Assembly: GCA_005773095.1 (NCBI GenBank)
Contig: SXHT01000110.1
Coordinates: 1-18,010, forward strand
DNA from: Planctomycetaceae bacterium
Lineage (GTDB): Bacteria; Planctomycetota; Planctomycetia; Pirellulales; PALSA-1355
DNA: 18,010 nt
Reading direction: 5' to 3'
The notes beneath the pieces are model-generated. The model was given only the letters and a program-made list of their open reading frames with translations. It did no database searches and had not been told where the DNA came from. Each line of letters begins with the position of its first letter. Within the stretch, counting starts at the first letter, position 1. Shown piece after piece: positions 1 through 6,964 of this stretch. Made by a program: the position numbers and the translations under genes.

Positions 1-59
1 CGCTCCCACGGCCTTCTTCCCAACGGAACGAAGACCAATCCCGAATCCGGAGCAGGACC

Positions 60-206
60 ATGTGGAATACCTATCAACAGTGCTGTCGAGCGGTGATGGG
101 CTGGACGATGTCGCTTGATCGACAGGAGTGGTTGATTGTATTGGTCTCAGTTACCGTGCTTGGCTTTTTCTGCATGCGCGGCTACGGTTCGCGAAATAAC
201 TACTGA
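60..206 (+). CDS. Small single-pass membrane protein (48 aa), unknown function
   Basis: A short reading frame of 48 codons plus TGA. The ATG at 60 is preceded by GGAG at 49-52, a well-placed ribosome binding site. The peptide starts with a polar and aromatic, Cys-rich stretch (C8, C9). A charged DRQEW block follows at residues 20-24. Residues 25-39 are a hydrophobic run of Leu, Ile, Val, Thr and Phe long enough to enter a membrane. It ends in a basic, aromatic tail (RGYGSRNNY). I do not recognise a named family, though similar small planctomycete proteins with an EWLIVLV segment seem familiar. No partner can be assigned; the next gene on the strand is the diguanylate cyclase, 97 bases on. The call rests on the ribosome binding site, the coherent membrane segment and the otherwise empty region. 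Inner membrane location is inferred. Confidence 0.6.
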   Translation: MWNTYQQCCRAVMGWTMSLDRQEWLIVLVSVTVLGFFCMRGYGSRNNY

Positions 207-209
207 AAA

Positions 210-292
210 GTCAGGGGTCAAGAATCCGTCATCCGATTGCACCCGCTGACCAATATTGTTCTCACACCCTGACTCCTGTTCCCTGACCCCTG
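210..292. repeat. Short inverted repeat and direct repeats upstream of the GGDEF gene
   Basis: The 9-mer CAGGGGTCA at 212-220 is complementary to TGACCCCTG at 284-292, across a spacer of 63 bases. The right side also holds two near-identical direct units, CCCTGACTCCTG (268-279) and CCCTGACCCCTG (281-292). It fills most of the gap between the micro-protein and the diguanylate cyclase. It may be the remnant of a dispersed intergenic repeat or a weak terminator. No T-tract follows, so terminator function is doubtful. Confidence 0.4.
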
Positions 293-303
293 CCACCTGA
301 ATT

Positions 304-1212
304 ATGGACCTGACTGCGATTCACATCCCGTCGACGGTGGCGCTTGCTCTGGTCGCGATTCTGGGCTACCTGTTCGGTCGCCGTTCGCGGTTGGTCGAGC
401 AGGCCCGCGAGGCCGAACAAGCGCGTCGCGAGTTAAAACGCGCCAAGACGGTGGCCCGCGAGTTGGAGTCGATCTCCGAGCAGATTCGCAAGAGTCTGGC
501 CACCCACCACGCAAGCATTGCCCGGTTCAAAGATCGCGTCACTGAGCTCAGCGGCCAGCAGAAGGAAGTCGCCTGGCAAGCGCTGTGCAACGAAGCCGAG
601 GACATGCTCAAGCCGACGCTACGATTGGCCGCCCAGATCGCGCATGCCTATGACGAGATTCGTCAGCAGACGAATCACTTGATGGCATTCACCGAGCTGC
701 GCACTGATTCGCTCACGCGGGTCAGCAATCGTCGGGCGCTCGATGAATGTCTGGAGAACATGTTCTCGCTGATGCACCGCTACGAGCAGAGTTTCTCAAT
801 CGCGATCTTCGACATCGATCATTTCAAACGGGTCAACGACGAGCGCGGCCACGTGCAGGGAGATCATATCCTGCAGCGGGTGGCGCGGATCATCGACGAC
901 AACGTGCGTGACACTGACGTCGTCGCCCGTTACGGCGGCGAGGAGTTTGTGGTCGTTATGCCGCACACGCCGCTCGAAGGCGCGGGCATTTTTTCGGAGC
1001 GGCTGCGCGGGAAGATTGCAGCCCAGCTAGACATCACGGTCAGTGGCGGCGTGGCCCAGGCCATCAAGGCCGACACTCCACAATCGCTCATCGCCCGTTC
1101 GGACGCGGCCCTCTACGGCGCGAAGGCGGCTGGTCGAAACCGGGTGTACCAACACACGCAGGGGGACATCGAGCCCGTCGTAGCGAACGAAGTGCCTGTC
1201 GCAACGCCGTAA
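304..1212 (+). CDS. Membrane-anchored diguanylate cyclase (GGDEF domain)
   Basis: Makes the second messenger cyclic di-GMP from two GTP. Residues 9-25 form one hydrophobic segment, followed by a basic stop (GRRSR) and a long charged, probably coiled-coil region (about 30-125). The catalytic domain spans about 135-285. It has the entry motif DSLTRVSNRR (135-144), the metal-binding segment FDIDHFK (169-175) and the active-site loop GGEEF (211-215). An RxxD inhibitory site (R202 to D205) lies five residues before GGEEF, so feedback inhibition by c-di-GMP is expected. No PAS, GAF or receiver domain is present, so the input is probably the coiled coil or membrane segment. ATG 304 is the first possible start, because an in-frame TGA lies at 298-300. 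No clear ribosome binding site precedes it. The last 18 residues are an acidic, Val-rich tail. The domain call is firm; the downstream process controlled is unknown. Confidence 0.93.
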   Translation: MDLTAIHIPSTVALALVAILGYLFGRRSRLVEQAREAEQARRELKRAKTVARELESISEQIRKSLATHHASIARFKDRVTELSGQQKEVAWQALCNEAEDMLKPTLRLAAQIAHAYDEIRQQTNHLMAFTELRTDSLTRVSNRRALDECLENMFSLMHRYEQSFSIAIFDIDHFKRVNDERGHVQGDHILQRVARIIDDNVRDTDVVARYGGEEFVVVMPHTPLEGAGIFSERLRGKIAAQLDITVSGGVAQAIKADTPQSLIARSDAALYGAKAAGRNRVYQHTQGDIEPVVANEVPVATP

Positions 1213-1302
1213 TTTGCCAGCGGGCTTCCGCGAGCTAGGTTTTCTCAGTGCCCCTTTCGGCAATCGCCGGCCTCTCGCAACGCTGGACCAAGGAAGCTCG
1301 AC

Positions 1303-2955
1303 GTGAAACTGGAAGACGCATATCTGAGAGACTTATTGCAGCGGCTTGATGGTGGGGCTGCGGCCACGGTCCAGCCTGCCTCGCCAACGAATTTAGCGGC
1401 AGAGGCTGGTTTAGCGGTTGCGATCGACTCGACGGGTCAAGAAAAACGGATGACCGGCCGAGTCGAGGCGGACGCTGAGTTGGAAGAGCGTTTGGCCGCG
1501 CTGCGGCAGCAGCTTTCGACGGTGGCGGGAGATGTTGCACCTGCCAAGCCTCCTGCGAAGAGAGTTTCGCCGACGCCAACCGTGCCAGCTCAAGCCGCCA
1601 CGCGGTCGTTACGACCTGACGCGGCATCGGAATGCGCGTTTGTTCCACAAGTGCCGAATTCGCTCGCCGAAGTCGGACTTGAGCAAGAGGAAATCGAGGC
1701 GGTCGCCTTGAAATATCTGCTCAATCGTGGGACCTGCGGGGGACGCCAGATTGCCGAGCAATTGGGATTGCCATTCTCCCTGATGGAACAGGTGCTGTTC
1801 ACGCTCAAAGCCGATCAGCTCATCGTGCAAAAGGGGTCTGCCCCGCTCAGCGACTACATTTATCAGCTCACTATGCAGGGGTTGGAAGACGCTCGCAGGC
1901 ACTACAAGCACTGCAGCTACTTCGGCGCCTTGCCGGTGCCTCTGGAAGACTACATCGCGAGCGTCCACACGCAGTCAATCCGTCGCCTGCAGCCAACGCC
2001 TGACGAGCTCGCGGGCGTCTTTAGCGATCTTCTCATCAACGAGCAGCTGCGCAATCAGATTGGTCAAGCCGTGTTTGGAGGCAAAGGATTCTTTCTGTAC
2101 GGATCGCCTGGCAACGGCAAGACGAGCATCGCCGAACGCATTGCGCGGGCGTATGGCCAATACGTCTGGATTCCGCGGTCCATTGGGATCGCGGGAGAGA
2201 TCGTTCGGCTGTTCGACCCGTGCAATCACGAGAAAGCGCCTGAGGATGATTTGGGAGTCCCGTCCACAGGTCCGATCGATCGCCGTTGGATTCGTATTCG
2301 CCGTCCGACGGTGATCGCGGGGGGTGAATTGACGATGGACCGGCTGGAGATCACGGTCAACAAGGGGACCGGTGTGAATGAAGCGCCGCTGCAGCTCAAA
2401 TCCAACTGTGGCGTGCTGGTGATCGACGATTTTGGCCGGCAGCGGATGGCCACTTCGGAATTGCTCAATCGCTGGATCGTGCCGCTCGATCGCCGCTATG
2501 ATTTTCTGAATCTGCCGAGCGGCAAAACGATTCAAGTGCCGTTTGATCAACTCTTGATTTTCTCGACGAATCTGGAGCCTCGTGATTTGGTGGATGAGGC
2601 GTTTCTGCGGCGAATTTCTTACAAGATTGAAGTTCCTGATCCGTCCCCCGACGATTTTCGCAGCCTGATGGTTAGTTGCGCCGAGCGAGCTGGCGTGGCG
2701 TACGACCAGGCGGTCGTCGAGTATCTGATTCGCGAGCACTACGTTTTGCCCAAGCGTGAATTTCGGGCATGCCACGCACGCGACCTGTTGGACCACGTGC
2801 GGAGTTTCTGTGGTTATCGTGGCCAGCCGCTGGCCATGACGCGTGAAGGTTTCGATGAGGCGGTAAAGAATTATTTCGGCTTGATGGGGGGCAGCGATCG
2901 GTCAGACGGCAGAGGGCCGGGACGGTCAGGCGGTCTGCCGGTCACTTGCCCTTGA
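1303..2955 (+). CDS. AAA+ ATPase with N-terminal winged-helix-like region, unknown function
   Basis: A 550-residue cytoplasmic ATPase. GTG 1303 is chosen because AGGAAG lies at 1291-1296. Residues 1-120 are a variable, Ala/Pro-rich region. Residues 125-200 resemble a winged helix (RQIAEQLGLP, then a wing-like segment). The AAA+ core has Walker A GSPGNGKT (267-274), Walker B VLVIDDFG (371-378), a sensor-1 Asn in STN (421-423) and an arginine-finger candidate pair R436-R437. A helical lid follows (about 450-530). A Glu directly after the Walker B Asp pair is lacking: the motif reads DDFG rather than DE. That suggests altered hydrolysis, or a family in which the second Asp does this job. I know of similar unnamed ATPases in planctomycetes and deltaproteobacteria, but no defined substrate. 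The last 20 residues are a Gly/Ser/Arg-rich tail encoded by imperfect repeats, and the stop lies inside the 3' end of the convergent lipoprotein gene. Confidence 0.85.
   Translation: MKLEDAYLRDLLQRLDGGAAATVQPASPTNLAAEAGLAVAIDSTGQEKRMTGRVEADAELEERLAALRQQLSTVAGDVAPAKPPAKRVSPTPTVPAQAATRSLRPDAASECAFVPQVPNSLAEVGLEQEEIEAVALKYLLNRGTCGGRQIAEQLGLPFSLMEQVLFTLKADQLIVQKGSAPLSDYIYQLTMQGLEDARRHYKHCSYFGALPVPLEDYIASVHTQSIRRLQPTPDELAGVFSDLLINEQLRNQIGQAVFGGKGFFLYGSPGNGKTSIAERIARAYGQYVWIPRSIGIAGEIVRLFDPCNHEKAPEDDLGVPSTGPIDRRWIRIRRPTVIAGGELTMDRLEITVNKGTGVNEAPLQLKSNCGVLVIDDFGRQRMATSELLNRWIVPLDRRYDFLNLPSGKTIQVPFDQLLIFSTNLEPRDLVDEAFLRRISYKIEVPDPSPDDFRSLMVSCAERAGVAYDQAVVEYLIREHYVLPKREFRACHARDLLDHVRSFCGYRGQPLAMTREGFDEAVKNYFGLMGGSDRSDGRGPGRSGGLPVTCP
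2899..2943. repeat. Direct and inverted repeats at the convergent 3' ends
   Basis: CGGTCAGACGG (2899-2909) recurs as CGGTCAGGCGG (2923-2933), a direct repeat with one mismatch and a 24-base period. CGGCAG at 2907-2912 pairs with CTGCCG at 2935-2940. The block encodes the last residues of the ATPase and abuts the lipoprotein stop. A hairpin here could serve as a weak terminator in either direction, since there is no gap between the two genes. This is an inference; no T-tract is present on either strand. Confidence 0.3.
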
Positions 2956-4291
2956 TCTTGAATTCGATCGACGCCTGGCCGATTTTTTGGCTGAGCGTGT
3001 CTTCCACCGAGAGTTGCAGCGTGTAGGTCCCTCCATAGATGCGTTGCGGCATCCAGATGAAGTAGCGGATGAAAAAGTCTCGTCGGGGGTTTTGGCAGTC
3101 TTCTTCGGTAAGGGCGAATTCTTTTTCGTCCACGCGCGCACCGCGCTCATCGAGAATCTGGTAGCTGACCTTCAGCGCGGTGTGATAGCCGCGCTCCGCA
3201 TGCTTGCTCTTAAAATTCTCAATTTCGGCGTAGAGCAATAGTTCCTGGCCCGCCTGGAACTCGGCAACCTCGAAGGGTTTATAGACGCCGTAGCTTGTGA
3301 CCTCGGTGCAAAAGACGAGATTCTGGACTTGCAGCGTCGCTAATTCGCCCAGTCGTGCCGCCGCTTCACGGAAATGATTATTTGCTTCGGCGGCACGGCG
3401 GCTGGCGTCGGGATTGCGGGCATCGTCGAGGCAGACGGACAGTCCGTACAGCTCTTTCGACCAGAAGTCTTGTTGCGACGTTGGAATACCGGCGATCGGC
3501 TTGAGCGCATCCTCCCGCCGGCCTGCGACAAGATAAAGCAAGCGAAGCGTGGCATGCTGGCCGATTTCCGCATTGTTGGTTGGCGGTTGGGTCGTCTGCT
3601 TTTCCAGGGCATCGATGGCCAGATTGAGTTGCCCCTGCCAACCGCCCGCTTTGGTATCCGACGGTGATTTGTCCGAAGTCTTCGTTGCCACGGCGGCCCT
3701 GGCGGGCTTCGCTTTCTTCGGCTTGTTGCGATTGGCCGGGGTCACGGACAAGGCAATCAGCTTCTCGTGCGATTCAGTCACCGGCGCAGCGTCGGGGGGT
3801 GTTTCGATGGGCTCCACGGCGGAGACAAGCTTCGCATCCGCAGCCGGGGGGTTTTTGGTCGGCTTGCGGCAGGTGGCGGCTGATTGGAAGTACGTCATCA
3901 GTTGCGGCCAAAGCGCCGGATCGGTTTGCTTGAGGCCATCGAGCAACTGCGATTCCTCCGCCGCGTCGATGGCGCCTTGACTACGCAACGTTGCTAGCGC
4001 GTCGCCAAGCGCCTTCGCATCGTCAACGGTGGGAGCAGTCCGCGGGGGGTCCGATGAGGCAGGCGTGACATCGACGGTCGGTGGTTGGGACGATGGTTCT
4101 ATCGGCGTGACGGATGCGGAATTGTTGGTTGGAAAGCGATCCGGCGATGGTTGCAGATGGGAAGCCTCGGACGAGACCACTTCCTGCTCAGCGATCGACC
4201 TTGGACTGGCGCATCCCGGCAGACCGCCCGCGACCATCATCGCGCATGGCGCAAATTGCATCCAGAAAATCCGTTGGAGAGCGCCAGACAT
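2942..4291 (-). CDS. Probable secreted lipoprotein with C-terminal beta-rich domain, unknown function
   Basis: A 449-residue protein, probably exported. Its N-terminus has a hydrophobic stretch ending in GLPGC (Cys27), which fits a lipobox loosely because Pro at -2 is unusual. Residues 30-90 and 140-215 are Pro/Thr/Ser/Ala-rich and look like linkers. Residues 90-140 and 220-325 are helical and could be tetratricopeptide-like, but I see no clear repeats. Residues 330-449 are rich in beta strands (about 345-385 and 405-447), with the shape of an immunoglobulin-like or carbohydrate-binding sandwich. I do not recognise the family. ATG 4291 has a weak GGGTGA at 4296-4301; Met11 (4261) is an alternative start that would shorten the signal peptide. 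The gene is convergent with the AAA+ ATPase, overlapping it by 14 bases. The palindromic repeat separates it from holA upstream, so it is probably transcribed on its own. Confidence 0.75.
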   Translation of the reverse strand: MSGALQRIFWMQFAPCAMMVAGGLPGCASPRSIAEQEVVSSEASHLQPSPDRFPTNNSASVTPIEPSSQPPTVDVTPASSDPPRTAPTVDDAKALGDALATLRSQGAIDAAEESQLLDGLKQTDPALWPQLMTYFQSAATCRKPTKNPPAADAKLVSAVEPIETPPDAAPVTESHEKLIALSVTPANRNKPKKAKPARAAVATKTSDKSPSDTKAGGWQGQLNLAIDALEKQTTQPPTNNAEIGQHATLRLLYLVAGRREDALKPIAGIPTSQQDFWSKELYGLSVCLDDARNPDASRRAAEANNHFREAAARLGELATLQVQNLVFCTEVTSYGVYKPFEVAEFQAGQELLLYAEIENFKSKHAERGYHTALKVSYQILDERGARVDEKEFALTEEDCQNPRRDFFIRYFIWMPQRIYGGTYTLQLSVEDTLSQKIGQASIEFKIKGK

Positions 4292-4317
4292 TCGTCACCC
4301 GGGAAAAACAGGGCGGA

Positions 4318-4346
4318 ATCGTAGGCAAATGTTCGAGTGAAAGCAA
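4318..4346 (-). promoter_or_regulatory. Weak promoter candidate for the lipoprotein gene
   Basis: On the minus strand, TTGCTT (4341-4346) and TACGAT (4318-4323) are separated by exactly 17 bases and lie 26 bases before ATG 4291. Each hexamer matches the sigma70 consensus only in part (three and four of six bases). The spacing is the main support. Confidence 0.25.
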
Positions 4347-4416
4347 GCCGAGAAGTGCTAGCAGCGTCGTTATCATGCTTCGCCTGATGAGGCCCCCGTA
4401 CGACGATCGCTCCGCT

Positions 4417-4550
4417 TAACCGTTCACTGGCCAGGCGAGGGGGACAGGCACATTTTCCCGGGAACCACGTTGGACAACCTCCTGACAGACCGATGCACCT
4501 CTCGCGAATTGGCCGGGAAAATGAGCCAGTCCCCGGCCCGTGAACGGTTA
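4417..4550. repeat. Palindromic REP/BIME-like element, copy 1
   Basis: A 134-bp element with two arms. The outer stem TAACCGTTCAC (4417-4427) pairs perfectly with GTGAACGGTTA (4540-4550). The inner stem CATTTTCCCGG (4451-4461) pairs perfectly with CCGGGAAAATG (4513-4523). Between the stems the arms also match loosely (GACAGGCA against TGAGCCAGTC). The loop, 4462-4512, has no internal symmetry. A second copy lies at 16371-16472. This copy starts 39 bases beyond the holA stop, in the space before the lipoprotein gene. Strong folding in RNA suggests transcription termination or mRNA 3'-end protection, or a non-autonomous mobile repeat moved by a REP-associated transposase. No such transposase is present here. 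Confidence 0.75.
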
Positions 4551-4588
4551 CGTTCTTACCGAGCGCTCGTCACGCAGGAGCATGATGG

Positions 4589-5650
4589 CTACGCTGTTGC
4601 GGGCTGCTTTGCCATGCGCGCGATAATCTGCTCCAGCACGAATCTCGCTCGCGTGGGGGAGGAGCTTGCTCCTTTGAGCGCCAAGTCAGCGTCGAGCAGC
4701 CAGGCATAGAGCTTGTTCGCCCGGGCTCGTCCAAGCTGCCGCAACTGGCCTTCCGCCTTTGAGACCGCGAACGGTTTAAAGCCGGCTGCCTCGAGCGCGT
4801 CTCGAAGTGGCACGCGCCGGTGCTGGGCTTCGGCGGTCTCGATGATTCGCGTTGCAGCGGCGAAGCGTCGCAGCGTCGAGGCGATCTGCCCGAGAATTGC
4901 GATGGGTGCTTCACCTGCCAGCAACAGGTGATCGAGCTGGGTCATGGCGGCGGCCGCGTCACCACCCGTTGCAGAGTCGAGCATGTCCCAGGTGGTCTTC
5001 GCGCGCCAGCCAGCAACGGCTTCGCGAACCATATCGGCGGTAATCGGCAGGTCACCTGCCAGAGCCGCCAGCTTGGCAAGTTCCTGATCGAACAGGCCCA
5101 ACTCCGGCTCGACAATCTCGACGAGCGCCTCGGCAGCGGCACTGTGAAGCGTGGCGTGATGCTTGCGCCTGGCCCAATCGCCGAGCCACTTGAGCAGCCT
5201 GGCCGGCGGCGGCGTTTTGCACTCGATCTGCAAACCGGCTTCGGCAATCGCCTTGAAGAGCCGCGTGTTGCTGGGCCACGAGGTCGGCGCCAGCACCAGT
5301 ACTGAATTGTTTCGCGGCCTGGCGACGTACGTTTCCAGCTCGGCACGATAGCGCGTGATAAAAGGCTCCGCCTCGTCGACGACAACCATCCGCCTGCCCC
5401 CACCGAAAAGTGCAGTCGTCGCAAGCTCGTCCAGCACGTCGCGAAGCGTCGCTTGATCGCCCCCAAAGACGGAGCAGGAAAATTCTCCGTCCCCACCGCC
5501 AAGCACGGCATGTTTAAGCTGGACAAGTGCCTGCCGCCGCAAAAACGACTCATCTCCGAAGACGACGCACACCGGCGCAATCGGATGCTTGTCCGGGTGA
5601 GCAAGAAAGTCGAGGGAGTCAACCGGTTTTGCCATGGGTTTAGCGCGCAC
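4589..5650 (-). CDS. holA: DNA polymerase III subunit delta
   Basis: The delta subunit of the clamp-loader complex, which opens the beta sliding clamp during chromosome replication. The 353 residues match the usual length (about 340). The N-terminal domain begins with the family pattern VVFGDESFLRRQAL (about 29-42), continues through ATTALFGGGRRMVVVDEAE and has no Walker A, as is normal for delta. The middle helical domain and the C-terminal collar (about 215-350, with LAGEAPIAILGQIASTLRR) follow. Start: GTG at 5650, with a TAGG-type site a few bases upstream; Met6 at 5635 is an alternative lacking a ribosome binding site. It is divergent from aroC, with 91 bases between the two chosen starts, and is followed by the palindromic repeat. 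A G/A/S/S/S segment near residues 325-330 is encoded by a short palindrome (4660-4673). Assignment is from recalled family features, not alignment. Confidence 0.88.
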   Translation of the reverse strand: MRAKPMAKPVDSLDFLAHPDKHPIAPVCVVFGDESFLRRQALVQLKHAVLGGGDGEFSCSVFGGDQATLRDVLDELATTALFGGGRRMVVVDEAEPFITRYRAELETYVARPRNNSVLVLAPTSWPSNTRLFKAIAEAGLQIECKTPPPARLLKWLGDWARRKHHATLHSAAAEALVEIVEPELGLFDQELAKLAALAGDLPITADMVREAVAGWRAKTTWDMLDSATGGDAAAAMTQLDHLLLAGEAPIAILGQIASTLRRFAAATRIIETAEAQHRRVPLRDALEAAGFKPFAVSKAEGQLRQLGRARANKLYAWLLDADLALKGASSSPTRARFVLEQIIARMAKQPATA

Positions 5651-5741
5651 TGACCTACCAACGTTTTCCGCCTGAAACTACAATAACAAGGGTGTCGTGC
5701 TGTCGTCGCCAGCAGCCTATCAAAACTGTCCGCCAACTACC
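5651..5741. promoter_or_regulatory. Divergent holA/aroC intergenic region
   Basis: This 91-base region must carry the starts for both genes. On the plus strand TACAAT (5679-5684) is a good -10 hexamer, but no convincing -35 lies 16-18 bases before it. No clear promoter was found for holA on the minus strand. No operator-like palindrome is seen. Confidence 0.3.
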
Positions 5742-6881
5742 ATGCTCCGCTACTGGACCGCCGGAGAATCGCACGGCAAGACGCTGATCGCGCTGGTCGA
5801 TGGTTTTCCGGCCGGCGTGCCGATTGAGATCAACTCAATCAATGTCGAGCTGCGCCGGCGGCAGGGAGGTTACGGCCGCGGCGGCCGGCAGCGGATTGAA
5901 GCCGATAGCGTCGAATTCCTCACCGGCATTTGGCACGACACGACACTTGGCAGTCCGATTGCGTTGCAGGTCGTCAACAAGGACTACAAACTCGAACGGC
6001 TCGACGATCTTGTTCGCCCTCGGCCCGGCCACGGTGATCTGACCGGCGCGATCAAGTATCTTGGCTCGGTGCGGGGGATTCTGGAACGGGCCAGCGCGCG
6101 TGAGACGACCGTGCGCGTGGCGGCCGGCGGACTGGCCAAGCAGCTGCTCGGGGAGTTTGGCATCAGGGCATTTGGTTATGTGGCGGAATTAGGTGGGATC
6201 AAAATCGTGCCGCAGCCAGGCACGCTCAAGGAGCAACGCAAGCTGCGCGACGAGAGCGAGATCTATTCGCTCAATCCGGCGCAAGATGGCGAGCTCAAAG
6301 ACCTGATCGACCGCATCGGCAGAGACGGAGATACGTTGGGCGGGATTGTGGAGGTGCGCGTTGAAGGGATTCCCTTCGGACTTGGCACCCATGCCCAATG
6401 GGACCGAAAGCTCGATGGCCGGCTGGCCCAGGCGGTGATGGCCGTGCAGGCGATCAAGGGGGTGGAAATTGGCTTGGGTTTCGAGGCTGCGCGCCGACCC
6501 GGCTCGCAGGTCCACGACCCGATTCACTACGACGAATCACAAAAGAACACGTCGTGCCTGGGTTACACGCGCCCGACCAACAACGCCGGCGGATTGGAAG
6601 CCGGCATGACCAACGGCCAGCCTCTGGTGGTGCGCGCTGCCAAGAAGCCGATCAGCACGCTGCGCAAACCGCTTGAAAGCGTGAATCTGGACACCAAGGC
6701 GCCCGACACCGCCAGTTACGAGCGCAGCGATATCTGCGCGGTGCCGGCGGCCAGTGTGATCGTCGAGAATGTTGTCGCCTTTGAGGTGGCGGCGGCGCTC
6801 ATCGACAAGTTTGGCGGCGATAGTCTCGCAGAAATGAAGGCGCGCTATGAACTATTCTTGAAGATGGCCAGGGAAAGATGA
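5742..6881 (+). CDS. aroC: Chorismate synthase
   Basis: Catalyses the last shikimate-pathway step, conversion of 5-enolpyruvylshikimate 3-phosphate to chorismate, using reduced FMN. The product feeds aromatic amino acid and folate synthesis. With the start at 5742 the protein has 379 residues and begins MLRYWTAGESHGK, as family members do. A longer reading frame opens at GTG 5697, but its extra 15 residues fit no family pattern. Visible motifs are GESHG (8-12, H11 catalytic), RRRQGGYGRGGR (38-49), RPGHGD (94-99, H97; most relatives have RPGHAD), RASARET (116-122) and RSD (328-330, with the conserved Asp330). No good ribosome binding site precedes 5742, which leaves some doubt about the start. 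The next plus-strand gene begins 83 bases downstream, behind two hairpins. Confidence 0.96.
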   Translation: MLRYWTAGESHGKTLIALVDGFPAGVPIEINSINVELRRRQGGYGRGGRQRIEADSVEFLTGIWHDTTLGSPIALQVVNKDYKLERLDDLVRPRPGHGDLTGAIKYLGSVRGILERASARETTVRVAAGGLAKQLLGEFGIRAFGYVAELGGIKIVPQPGTLKEQRKLRDESEIYSLNPAQDGELKDLIDRIGRDGDTLGGIVEVRVEGIPFGLGTHAQWDRKLDGRLAQAVMAVQAIKGVEIGLGFEAARRPGSQVHDPIHYDESQKNTSCLGYTRPTNNAGGLEAGMTNGQPLVVRAAKKPISTLRKPLESVNLDTKAPDTASYERSDICAVPAASVIVENVVAFEVAAALIDKFGGDSLAEMKARYELFLKMARER

Positions 6882-6886
6882 GCGCA

Positions 6887-6950
6887 GGGCGGATTTCTAA
6901 TCCGTCCAGAAAACAGGACAAATCATAGGGACGGATTGGAAAACCGTCCT
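6887..6950. repeat. Pair of short hairpin repeats after aroC
   Basis: Two similar palindromes lie in tandem. The first, 6887-6907, forms a nine-pair stem (GGGCGGATT with AATCCGTCC, one G-U pair) around the loop TCT. The second, 6929-6949, pairs GGACGG with CCGTCC around a nine-base loop. Both carry the same GGACGGATT-type core, so they look like copies of one repeat. They fill the gap between aroC and the next gene. They could attenuate read-through, but no T-tract follows either of them. Confidence 0.55.
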
Positions 6951-6964
6951 ACGATTGGACACGG

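Noticed and set aside
1975..2796. A 273-codon frame on the minus strand inside the AAA+ ATPase gene
   Set aside because: Fully antisense to a protein with intact Walker and sensor motifs; no ribosome binding site and no coherent domain. It is a GC-driven shadow.
3549..3980. Plus-strand frame of 143 codons antisense to the lipoprotein gene
   Set aside because: Antisense to low-complexity Pro/Ala coding sequence, which readily yields open complement frames.
4188..4376. A 62-codon minus-strand frame with a hydrophobic start ahead of the lipoprotein gene
   Set aside because: Mostly overlaps the lipoprotein in another frame, has no good ribosome binding site, and its second half is incoherent. 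A real overlapping leader peptide cannot be fully excluded.
4942..5736. A 264-codon minus-strand frame overlapping holA
   Set aside because: Same-strand alternative frame of holA, with Arg/Ser-rich low-complexity composition; the holA frame carries the family pattern.
5697..5741. Longer start (GTG) for chorismate synthase
   Set aside because: The family begins at the residues encoded from 5742; the extra 15 residues match nothing and have no ribosome binding site.
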